DNA of 64,000 bases from the NCBI GenBank assembly GCA_963556495.2, contig OY747713.1, positions 44,628,913-44,692,912 of the forward strand, given 5' to 3'. Position 1 is the first letter of the stretch. Each line of letters starts with the position of its first letter. The translations under genes were made by a program, and so were the position numbers. The notes below the pieces were generated by a model. The model worked only from the letters and a program-made list of their open reading frames with translations. It did not search any database and was not told where the DNA came from. The DNA is from Valencia hispanica. Lineage: Eukaryota; Chordata; Actinopteri; Cyprinodontiformes; Valenciidae. Positions 55,764-64,000 of this stretch are shown piece after piece.

Positions 55764-57287
55764 ATGTTTGCAGATATGTTGGCGTGCACGTCGTGTGGGG
55801 CCGATCTCCAGGTGGAGGATGGCCATGACCTCTGTCCCAGGTGTCTGGGCGTGGGTCACCTCAAAGAAGCCCTCACTGACCCATGTATGAATTGTGGCAT
55901 TCTACCGCTTTCAGTGAGGGAGGACAGGCTGCACCAGGTGGAAAGCCTGGTTTTCCCAGCCGATCTGCCACCGTCGGGTATACCCCAACCTTGTCCCAAG
56001 AGGCGGTGGATCACGGTGGCCCAAAGGCGAAGAGGGGACGGCAGCAGCATCCCTCTCGGCATGAGTGGGACCCTCTAAGAGCCGAAGTGGAGCATCTGAA
56101 GGCGTTACTGGGGCCCCCAGCTCCTATGCCAGCCTTTCAGGGCGGGGCCTGGGAGTCAGGGGGGGATTCGGAGGACATGATCTCCATGAGGGCCTCTAAT
56201 TCAGAGTTCCAGTCCCTCACAGCAGACCCGGACCCCTCTCCAGGTCACCGGGGGCAGCGGTCGGTGCCCGAGAGCGTGGGGGGCCACGAGGGCTCCGAAT
56301 CCTCACGCCGGGATTCGCTGAGCTCTGACCCAGGGCAGGGACTGGGCCCGTTGCAGGCAATTATTAGGGCGGCCTTGGCAAGGATCGGGCTGGACGACAC
56401 CCTGGCAGGCCGCCCAACAGGGAACCCCTTTTTTCGCCGGGCTCCCGCGGCTCCTGCATTCGAGGTTCCGCCGTCACCGGCATTTCTGGAGGAGCTGAAG
56501 CGTTGCTGGGCGGACCCCAGGCAGTTCTCCCACCCGGGTAGGGATGCAAGGACCCTGGCGTCCATGCGCAGTCCGGGGGCCCATGGGCTGGACCACATGC
56601 CCTCCATGGACCACTGTATAGCCTCACTGGTCCTCTCACCAGACGAGGCTCTGAGGGAGAGTGTCCGTTGTCCGAGTGCCCAGTGCCGGGTCACGGACAG
56701 CCTCCTTTGCAGGGCATATGACGCCGCGGCGCGTATGACCCGGATGGGCAACTCTCTCTCCGAGCTGATGTTGGCCCAGTCCCAGATGCTGCAACAAAGC
56801 ACGGGAGATACACCCTTGGGGGACACAAATGATGCAGCCCTGCAGGCCTTCGGGCTGATTACCAGGGAACTTGGTCGTCTAATGGGTGGTGGCAAGACGA
56901 CAGGTATGGCTGGCGCAGGCGCCTGTCTCAGACCATTGTAGGCAGGGGCTGCGGGGACTACCGGTGGTTCCGGGCCAGCTGTTCGGCCCAGAGGCGGAAA
57001 GGGCCCTGGAGCGCCGGCGGCAGTCCAGTCAAGCCCCGGAGGTTTGGGGCGGGCGTACTGGCGCGACGGCTACCCGGGCTCGGCAGCGTGGAGTCCGGGT
57101 CTCAAGGGACCCTGGACGCCCGTTTCGGACAGCTGCCCCGCCACAATATGGGCGGGGCAGCCGGGCTAGGGCGGAGATCGGCCAGCAGCCCAGGCATGGG
57201 CAAGCCCCGCCCCGCAGAACGCAGGCAGGGCAGGAGCGGGGCCGCCGCACCCCCAGGGGCCCGAGCAGGCATCGGGACATGGCCTGA
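55764..57287 (+). pseudogene. DIRS gag-like protein
   Basis: Starts MFADMLACTSCGADLQVEDG with a zinc-ribbon-like set CTSCGADL...LCPRCLGVGH...CMNCG. It shifts frame near 56,000 into a long frame to 56,941 (Ser/Gly/Asp-rich linker, then VPPSPAFLEELKRCWADPRQ and MDHCIASLVLSPDEALRESV), and again into 56,886-57,287 (LPVVPGQLFGPEAERALERR, Arg/Gly-rich tail). Role is taken to be nucleocapsid-like. GC content over 60% contrasts with the AT-rich host gene. Two frameshifts. Confidence 0.72.
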
Positions 57288-57347
57288 GGGCCAGGGGCCG
57301 GCGGCGGAGAGGTTTTCACCACAGCACCTGTCCTACTGGGAGGCTCA

Positions 57348-58553
57348 TTGCAGCGATGCATGGGTAAGGAACACCATATCCAGTGGGTACAGGTTGCAGT
57401 TCCGCCGTCGGCCCCCACCCCCGTCTGGGATCAGGGTGACCTCGGTCACAGACCCAGTGCGATCCCGGTCCTGCTACAGGAAATTCAGACTCTCCTGGAC
57501 AAAAAGGCCGTTGTGGGGGTGCCGCCGTTTTTCCAGGCAGACGGCTTTTATTCAACCTACTTTCTCATACCAGAGAAAGATGCGTCGCTTCGGCCGGTGC
57601 TAGACCTCAGGGGTCTAAAACAATTTCTGGAGGTGCTTCCCTTCCGGATGGTTCGCACCTGCGATGTCCTTCAGGCCATTTGTCCAGGAGAATGGTTCAC
57701 GTCGGTAGACCTGATGGATGCGTACTTTCATGTCCCCATCCATCCAGAGCACAGGAAGTACCTGAGGTTCGCCTTTCAGGGAAAGGTCTACCAGTTCACG
57801 GTCCTGCCATTTGGCCTGTCCCTCGCCCCTCGGGTGTTCACGAGGTGCATAAAGGCAGCCCTGAGCTCCCTTTGCCGGTCAGGGCTGAAAGTCCTGCCCT
57901 ATCTGGACGACTGGCTCATCTGTGCGCCCTCGTCTCGGGAGGTGAGACTTGCCACATCCAAGGTCAGTACCTCGGCTGTGTTCCACGTCAACCATCAGGG
58001 CAGGACCAGATCGCTGCAGTCCCTGCGGGCCTATCCCCTCTACGCCTCCATGAGGGCAATGCACCTTTCAGGGACGAGGAACTCCGTGGCGGACTTCCTG
58101 TCGTGCTGGCGTCTTCCCCTGGGGGAGTGGAGATTGCATCCCCAAGTGGTGCAGGGGATTTGGGGGCGCTATGGCAGGGCCCGCATCGATCTTTTTGCCT
58201 CGCGGAGCACCACACATTGCCCCCTATGGTTTTCCATGACGGAGGCCAGCTCTCCTCTGGGGATGGACGCTCTCGCCAATGCCTGGCCAGACGAGCTGCT
58301 GTATGCGTTTCCGCCGTGGCCACTGATTCTGCCCACTCTCCACAGGGTGAATTCATCGTCCCATCAGGTTCTTCTGGTGGCTCCTGAGTGGCCTATGAGA
58401 GTCTGGTTCCCACTTCTCCACCACGGGGAACCATGGCGGCTTCCTGTGAGGAGGGACCTTTTGAGTCAGATGGAGGGGAGGGTCTGGCACCCGTCCCCGG
58501 GCCGCCTTCGGCTCACTGTGTGGCCACAGAGGGGGACTCGCAGCTCCCGGTAG
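57348..58553 (+). pseudogene. DIRS reverse transcriptase-RNase H with internal deletion
   Basis: A 401-codon open frame. RT blocks are FYSTYFLIPEKDASLRPVLD, WFTSVDLMDAYFHVPIHPEH (motif A Asp), FTVLPFGLSLAPRVFTRCIK and active site YLDDWLICAP (about 57,899-57,925). After LATSKVS the protein jumps directly to AVFHVNHQGRTRSLQ, the last RNase H block, so the thumb and most of RNase H (roughly 190 residues judging from the family) are gone in frame, at about 57,955-57,980. The remainder (GEWRLHPQVVQGIWG, RIDLFASRSTTHCPLWFSMT, LLYAFPPWPLI) is the conserved C-terminal extension. Open but not functional. Confidence 0.85.
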
Positions 58554-59517
58554 ATCTGGAGCCTTCGATCCGGCGAACGCTACAGAGTGCTAGGGCTCCT
58601 TCCACAGTGGCAACCTATGCTCGTTGTTGGAGGGGCTTTGCAGCATGGTGCGGGGACCGGGGTGTGCTACCGAGGTCCTGCTCAGTGCTTGACGTCCTCA
58701 GGTACCTCCAAGCCCTGTTCGATGCTGGACGTGCAGCTTCAACCTTGAGGGTGCACGTAGCAGCCATATCGTCCGGGCATGATCGCATCGATGGCAGGGG
58801 GGTGGAAGCACACTACCTGGTGACTCGGACCTCCCCCTGGTCTTGAAGGCCTTGGGCAGGCCGCCTTTTGAGCCGATGTGCACGGTCCCCTTATGGTTTG
58901 TGTCCGTTAAGACGGTCTTCCTGTTGGCAGTGGCCACAGCGAAGCGTGTCGGGGAGCTTCACGCGCTTGCAGTCAGCCCTGCGTGCCTGCGTTGGGAGGC
59001 AGGCGGGTCTGGGGTGACTCTGTGGCCCAACGTGGCCTTCCTCCCCAAAGTTCTACCCTCAGGTTATGTGAATGCGCCCATTAGGCTTGGAGCATTCTGT
59101 CCTCCTCCGTTCCGCTCGGAGGAACAGAGATCCGCAAACCTGCTGTGTCCGGTTCAAGCGTTGCAGCTGTACATGGCGGCTACAGCTGTGCTTCGACAAT
59201 CGGACCAGTTGTTTGTGTGCTACGGGGGACAGAGTAGGGGGCGCCCCCTCTCTAAACAGAGACTGTCGCACTGGGTGGTGGATGCTATCGAGCTGGCATA
59301 TGACTCTATGGGTGCAGCTGCTCCTCAAGATATCGCATGCCATTCCACCAGGGGCGTCACAACGTCCTGGGCGGCAATGAGGGGCGTCCCTCTGGGGGAC
59401 ATCTGTGCGGCGGCATCCTGGACAGCACCGTGCACGTTTGCACGCTACTACCGCCTGGATGTGGGCCAGGAGTCGGCGCTGGCATCAGCGGTCCTGCCCC
59501 TGGCTTCTACCCCCTAA
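58388..59517 (+). pseudogene. DIRS tyrosine recombinase, one frameshift
   Basis: Frame 58,388-58,846 has the N-terminal core-binding part (SIRRTLQSARAPSTVATYAR, FAAWCGDRGVLP, LRYLQALFDAG). After a shift near 58,835, frame 58,843-59,517 holds the catalytic domain: Arg in TAKRVGELHAL, the H-x-x-R box CHSTRGVTTSWA (about 59,338-59,372) and the Tyr in FARYYRLDV (about 59,440). It overlaps the RT frame by about 165 bases, as in other DIRS elements. The enzyme integrates circular DNA without target duplication. Catalytic residues are present; the frame is broken. Confidence 0.87.
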
Positions 59518-59564
59518 GAGGTGGGTGAGTACCACGTTCCTCGTGACACTGCTGGTATAAGTCA

Positions 59565-59668
59565 TCCACTCTGTTTATACTGCCACTGGCAGTCAGAAGG
59601 GAATGACACAGAACGGAAGTTACGTTGTAACTGTGGTTCTGTGAATTACTGGATGACTGCCAGTCAGG
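59565..59668 (+). repeat. Internal complementary region of DIRS
   Basis: GGCAGTCAGAAGGGAATGAC is the inverse of the left tip (55,141-55,160 area). It is followed directly by CGGAAGTTACGTTGTAACTG, the inverse of the right tip (59,870-59,893), then GTGAATTACTGGATGACTGC, which continues the right-tip inverse. It is the template for circularisation in the DIRS model. Confidence 0.85.
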
Positions 59669-59896
59669 CCGGTCACTCAGAACTCTTCCCCGCGAGAAGA
59701 TCCTGGGAGGCCGGATGTAGCCCTGCATGCTATTTATAGACTCACGCCCACATGGGCTACGGGTCACTACGCGACTTTGTTTACATTTTAACTCGACCTG
59801 CGCGGAGCGCGAGGGGACATATTCACTCTGTTTATACTGCCACTGGCAGTCATCCAGGAATTCACAGTACCACAGTTACAACGTAACTTCCGTTCT
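59640..59896 (+). repeat. Right inverted terminal repeat of DIRS
   Basis: Inverse of 55,155-55,330 with differences such as CGACTTTGTTTACATTTTAA retained exactly. It extends to CAACGTAACTTCCGTTCT at the junction with the host gene. Confidence 0.82.
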
Positions 59897-61180
59897 CATT
59901 GTATTGGTGGCTTCACTGAAAATTTTAGTTCTTCAAAGTACTTCTGCAGGTACTTCCTGATAACGAAATCTGAATTTCAGGGTGCTGACCCAAATCTGTG
60001 TGGACCAGAACGTACAAAAGAGAACTACAACTCTGCTGTTGATCGCCTCCAGATTAACAATACACCAACATCGAAGGAATGAAGTTCAGGTCAGTGTTCA
60101 ATTCACTGAAATACTTCGTTTGTATGCCAGGCTTGCCACCATGTCTAGGTCACAATATCTTTGAGGGAGTTTTGGCTTATGATGTGGCACTGTATCTGAA
60201 GTACTTCAAAAAAAAAAAAAACATGGTTCACTTACTCCACTCTGAACCGACGCATCAAACAGTTTAGTTACCATGCCTCTGATGCTTCTACAAAGCCATC
60301 TGAGGTCAGCCCTCAAGCAGCTAAACTCTCAGGACAGGCTGTACAGAACTGGAACTTTCTCTGATTGCTGCCTCTCATAGTTGGTGACATAGTGACAGAC
60401 CCCACAGATGATGTGTTGAACTTAACTCTGCAGCTGAAAGATATTGTGGACATGGTGTGTGCTCAGAAAATGTCAGTGGCTCAGGTAGCATATCTTGATA
60501 TTCTTATTCAAGAATATTTAGAGTCAAGAAAAGCTCTGTTCCTAGAATGCAACCTGAGACCAAAACACCATTTTCTACACCATTACCCAGCACTGATTCT
60601 GAAAATTGGTCCACTAATAAGATTATAGACAATGCGCTTTGAAAGTAAGCACAGTTATTTCAAGAGATAAGCCAGAAATTTGAAAAATTTCAAAAACCTC
60701 TGCCATACACTCTCTGAAAGACATCAGATGTTTCAGGCCTATCTTGCAGCAGGGTCATTGTGTCAGTCTGTCTTGAAAGTCAAAGATGGTTCTCCATTTT
60801 ACTCAGTGCTGTACAGTAAAGCTATTCAAGATGTAGTCCAAATGTTTGACTTTACTGAAACCAATACAAAGGTCACAGTAGAAATGATGTATAAGGGAAC
60901 ACAGTACAAGAAAGGACACTTCCTTGTCACAGGGGGCTCTGACTCTGTTGAGTTTGGTGAAGTAGTTCTCATTTTGATTAAGAATGACAGTGTTTATTTT
61001 CTGGTTTCGGTGCATGTGACAGAATACCATTCTCAGTATCATCTGCACTTAGTGAGAAAGGAAAAAGAAAAGATGCAATGTGTGAACATCATTGACTTAA
61101 TTGATTTCTATCCATTAACATCTTACATAAAGTATGGGTACCAAATGGTTCCATTGAAACACTGTGTGCTGTCACAATAA
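59897..61180 (+). pseudogene. C2H2 zinc-finger/transposase-like gene, 3' half
   Basis: Resumes with HCIGGFTENFSSSKYFCRYF, an early TGA near 60,080, and then PGLPPCLGHNIFEGVLAYDV. A 13-A run at 60,211 marks a frameshift. Then come LPLIVGDIVTDPTDDVLNLT, LRPKHHFLHHYPALILKIGP, a TAG near 60,626 where a Trp is likely, MRFESKHSYFK, another stop, and a 166-codon frame ending VPLKHCVLSQ at 61,180. The stop codon overlaps AATAAA (61,176-61,181), a polyadenylation signal. The LRPKHHFLHHYP...FESKHSYFK region recalls the C-terminal part of CACTA tnp2 transposases. Broken by at least four lesions plus DIRS. Confidence 0.62.
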
Positions 61181-61270
61181 AAGTGTAGTATTAAGCAAGA
61201 TCAGCTTCATATTTTAGGATCAAAGGTACCACCTGGTGTAAGTTGACCTTTATTCACATTCTTTTATCAG

Positions 61271-63544
61271 ACATCTCGGAAATGGGGGACAGCATAAGGA
61301 GTTCCATTACTAAGGTGCTGCAGGACCTGTCTGCCTCAATCCTTGAAATTGTACTGGAGGCACTACAATCATTAGGAGTGGAGACATCTGAGGACTTGCA
61401 GTTCATTAGTGAGACTGATCTGAACTCTGTCCTGAGACCAGTTCAGGCAAGAAAACTGCTGGCTGCCTGCAAACAAACCATCCATCCATCCATTTTCCAT
61501 ACCCGTCCATCCTATGTAGGGTTGCGGGGCGGCTGGTGCCTATCTCCAGCAGTCAAGGGGCGAGAGGCAGGGTACACCCTCGACAGGTCGCCAGTCCATC
61601 GCAGGGCAACACAGAGACATACAGGACAAACAACCATGTACGCACACACTCATACCTAAGGGCAATTTAGAGCAACCAATTCACCTGACAGTCATGTTTT
61701 TGGACTGTGGGAGGAAGCCGGAGTACCCGGAGAGAACCCACGCATGCACAGGGAGAACATGCAAACTCCATGCAGAAAGACCCCAGGCTGGGATTTGAAC
61801 CCAGGACCTTCTTGCTGCAAGGCAACAGTGCTACCAACTGCGCCACTGTGCAGCCTTTGCAAACAAACCAGTAAGTATTATTATTTCATTGCACAATAGC
61901 CATGAAGGGCTTTCTGTTTTTTTCTATTATACTTTGGCCAAGGTCCAAAGAGTACAATTAATCGTATTATTTGTGATTTTGTTTTACACCACCAAATACG
62001 GAAACTTCAAGCCAGGCCAGTATATCGTCTCCATCTTCTTGCTCCTCATTTTCTGCCTCCCCCTCACCCAGTCCAATATATTCTCTAGACTGGGTAGATA
62101 ACTTTAGAAGTCCATGTGAAGATTTTCCAGAAGACTTGATCCAGTGTCTTCAGAGAGAGAAAAGACCAAAGCTTCGATTGTGGAGGGAGATGATCCGCAT
62201 CGTTGTGAAGGAGATGATGAAAGTCTGTGCCTCTCCAACTAGAAGAGCCTCGACTGAAATTGCAAAAGAACTGGTTGCAATGTATCTCAAGTCACTGCAG
62301 GATGTCATAGAGGGGGAATGTGGTAGGACAGGGGTACCACTCTTTGGTAAAATAGATTCAGGCACGAATGGAAAATGTGAAGAGGTCTACTTCACCATTG
62401 TTACAGAAGCGCAAACTGGGGGGGATCAGATGACACCGATGAAGTCACACCTGAAAAGCGAGCATCTGTTCAAGACACATGGCTGCATAAAGTGGGACAT
62501 GAAGTTTTTGCCAGTCAGTGAGACACTGGCAACCCAGCAGGAGAATAAAGAACGCATGAAGATTCTCAGTGAACAGACAAGCTTCAGTAATAAAGAAGTA
62601 AAAACTCTAATGAAATGCACCTACTACTCTCAGCGCAAAGCAATAAACAGCGGAGCAGACATGCAAACCCTCATAGAAGAGTGGCCTTTTTTGTTTCAGA
62701 CGATTGGAATGACAGTCCACTTTGAAGAACTTACTGGGGTACCGCTGAAAGAGACTTTCCTCACCAGTCTGGAAAAGAAGGGAAAACGGCTTCTGGACTT
62801 TCTGAAAACCACTTGTGCAGACAAGAGCAAGCGTGTCTTGGAGGCTGTCATAAAGCTTCGAATGCAGAGGGGACAGCTGAAGGGCTTCTCAGAAGACGTG
62901 AAAGATATGATGCTCCTCCTATCCTATTTCAATGAAAAAGAGGAGACCCTCTTCCACTATGTGATGAAACATGTCTGGCAATAGAAGTCCAAGTGGAAAG
63001 CCTCCCTATGACACCATGTATCATTGTTTGTGGTGAGTTGAAAATCAGTACAACTGCACAGAACTTAAGCTAATCCAAGGATACGCTATATTAAATGTCT
63101 GCACTTTCACTATTTTAAGACACATTTGAACGGTAAAGGGGGTTTTACAGTTAATTCCTTTACACTTGTATTTCATTCTAAGGATCCTCCTGCTTTGCAT
63201 CAAGACTGTTCATGCTCAGCATTGACCACAAAGTCGTGAATGACCAAATAACTGACTTCATCTCTGCCATCTGTCTGATGCTTGGTAGCTACTACTGCCT
63301 GAACATCCAAATCCACTGGAACTTGGCTCGACACTTGAATTCCTTCAGAGGTAATTTTTTTACTTTTCCCTGACCTTTCCCTTTTTTCCGTTATATAGTG
63401 TTTTATTATGGATTATTGTGATTATCAAGGTGTTTCTTCAACATTAACCCAGAGAAGGGAACAAAAGTTGAAAAAACTAAGAAGAAGACACTGCATGTGA
63501 ACCGAAGAGTACTCACCCTCATTGCTGATCTCTCTGATCACTAG
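61271..63544 (+). pseudogene. SAM-like-domain gene (SAMD3-like fish family), broken
   Basis: Inferred parts are: exon at 61,271 after TTTTATCAG with ATG 61,282 (MGDSIRSSITKVLQDLSASI); a SAM-like helical block (LQSLGVETSEDLQFISETDL, LRPVQARKLLAACKQT) up to the donor GTAAGT at 61,871; a large exon from about 61,990 to 63,032 with a Ser/Pro-rich start, CEDFPEDLIQCLQREKRPKL, EMIRIVVKEMM, EEWPFLFQTIGMTVHFEEL; an exon 63,183-63,350 (SCFASRLFMLSIDHKVVNDQ); and a last exon to TAG 63,542-63,544 (INPEKGTKVEKTKKKTLHVN). A one-base loss near 62,955 shifts the frame before HVWQ, and a SINE sits in the first coding exon. Function is unknown; the family resembles fish SAMD3-like proteins. Confidence 0.6.
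61481..61857 (-). mobile_element. tRNA-derived SINE with perfect 13-bp target duplication
   Basis: On the minus strand the head reads CTGCACAGTGGCGCAGTTGG (box A) and GGTTCAAATCC (box B). Then come the body (TTTCTGCATGGAGTTTGCAT, TCCTCCCACAGTCCAAAAAC) and a (GGAT)n tail. The flanks are TGCAAACAAACCA at 61,468-61,480 and 61,858-61,870, identical over 13 bp. It lies in the SAM-like exon, immediately before its splice donor. Confidence 0.93.
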
Positions 63545-64000
63545 TGGCGAGAGACCGTTTAAAGACAATTTGAACAGATCGGTACAGTCAGCTTAACTGT
63601 ACCTTGACTGGGAACTACTGTGTTGTTTATGTTTTCAGTTATCCCAGCTGATATTGAGTACTGTACTCTTACCGGATTTCTGTTATCACAGGCATGCTTT
63701 TCTGTGGTTTTGACCTTATATCTTTAAAACATCCGTCTAATTAGAGATTGTTATTAAGAACTGTTCTCTTGATGTTTCAGAGATGTTCTATATTCGATAC
63801 AACAGAGTTTAAATTAGAATTTTGTATTGCCCTAATTAGCAAACAAGTTAAGTGTTGCACTGAACTGTTAACATTGAAATTTAAACAGCACTGTCTATGA
63901 CAAACATTACTTGACTTTAACTGTTATTATAGCATTTTGTAGCTGTAAGGTTCTGCAAAATTGATGTCACAAGCTTATGTGCATGTGTGCTTGATTACTT
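63545..64000. other. No recognisable gene
   Basis: AT-rich sequence downstream of the SAM-like gene. The inverse CACTG end of the putative composite element is not seen. Confidence 0.45.

Larger units (their letters stand above)
55141..59896 (+). mobile_element. DIRS-type tyrosine-recombinase retrotransposon
   Basis: A 4756-bp element with inverted terminal repeats (55,155-55,330 against about 59,675-59,855), gag-like, RT/RNase H and tyrosine recombinase frames. Near the right end (59,565-59,668) lies a segment complementary to both outer ends joined together, the internal complementary region diagnostic of DIRS. The inserted sequence splits the zinc-finger/transposase gene; GTTCT is shared at both junctions and there is no target duplication, as expected for recombinase-mediated insertion. 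Confidence 0.9.

Noticed and set aside
55607..57555. Long minus-strand frames (up to 216 codons)
   Set aside because: Shadow frames of the GC-rich DIRS gag/RT region without motifs.

Overview
The window looks like repeat-dense teleost fish DNA, probably from a spiny-rayed (percomorph-type) fish. The evidence is the mixture of element families: a Rex1-type LINE, an L2-like LINE whose 3' tail occurs three times, RNase H-bearing LINEs, Tc1-like DD34E transposons, PIF/Harbinger-type MITEs, Gypsy-type LTRs, a class I-like endogenous retrovirus, a DIRS tyrosine-recombinase retrotransposon and tRNA-derived SINEs. No single-copy host gene could be recognised. Almost every substantial reading frame belongs to a mobile element or to a gene family that travels with one.

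Layout. 1-2 kb: LINE ORF1 with an esterase-like domain (minus) and a LINE RT fragment. 4.3-5.5 kb: an unnamed interspersed repeat and a Gypsy-type 3' end with its LTR. 7.55-9.6 kb: 5'-truncated Rex1-type LINE. 10.16-10.79 kb: solo LTR with a perfect 5-bp target duplication. 12.6-13.0 kb: second copy of the 4.3-kb repeat, split by a SINE. 14.06-14.74 kb: second Gypsy-type 3' end. 16.9-17.85 kb: L2-like 3' end. 19.3-19.97 kb: LTR plus primer-binding-site fragment. 21.38-30.94 kb: a complete but inactivated endogenous retrovirus on the minus strand (LTR-gag-pro-pol-env-LTR, 4-bp target duplication CCAC). 31.45-32.77 kb: dead Tc1-like transposon. 32.8-37.8 kb: L2-like tails and a decayed LINE ending in (GATG)n. 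38.35-41.6 kb: a tandemly duplicated 1.6-kb block rich in TTAGCTAAAATG-like words, with a TTAA-flanked MITE in the first copy only. 43.4-48.1 kb: an AT-rich LINE with RNase H, holding a Tc1-like element, which in turn holds a Harbinger-type MITE. 48.7-52.5 kb: two head-to-head MADF-BESS genes, the minus one with an intact spliced frame and the plus one broken. 52.5 kb to beyond the right edge: a large composite with a CACTG end, a C2H2 zinc-finger/transposase-like gene split by a 4.76-kb DIRS element (55,141-59,896), and a downstream SAM-like-domain gene carrying a SINE next to a splice donor.

How the parts relate. The nesting order can be read repeatedly because a paralogous copy or the partner terminal repeat supplies the empty site: the SINE at 12,761, the TTAA MITE at 38,680, the Harbinger MITE at 44,364, the Rex1 tail at 36,654 and the DIRS element at 55,141. 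The most interesting unit is the right-hand 15 kb. There a MADF-BESS gene pair abuts a CACTG-ended element that appears to carry a zinc-finger transposase and a SAM-like partner gene. The most notable regulatory detail is the retroviral gag stop, UGA followed by CUA, a context known to favour readthrough.

Limits: everything was read by eye from one sequence. Family names rest on recognised motifs, not on a search. Exon boundaries are inferred from GT/AG sites and paralogue agreement.
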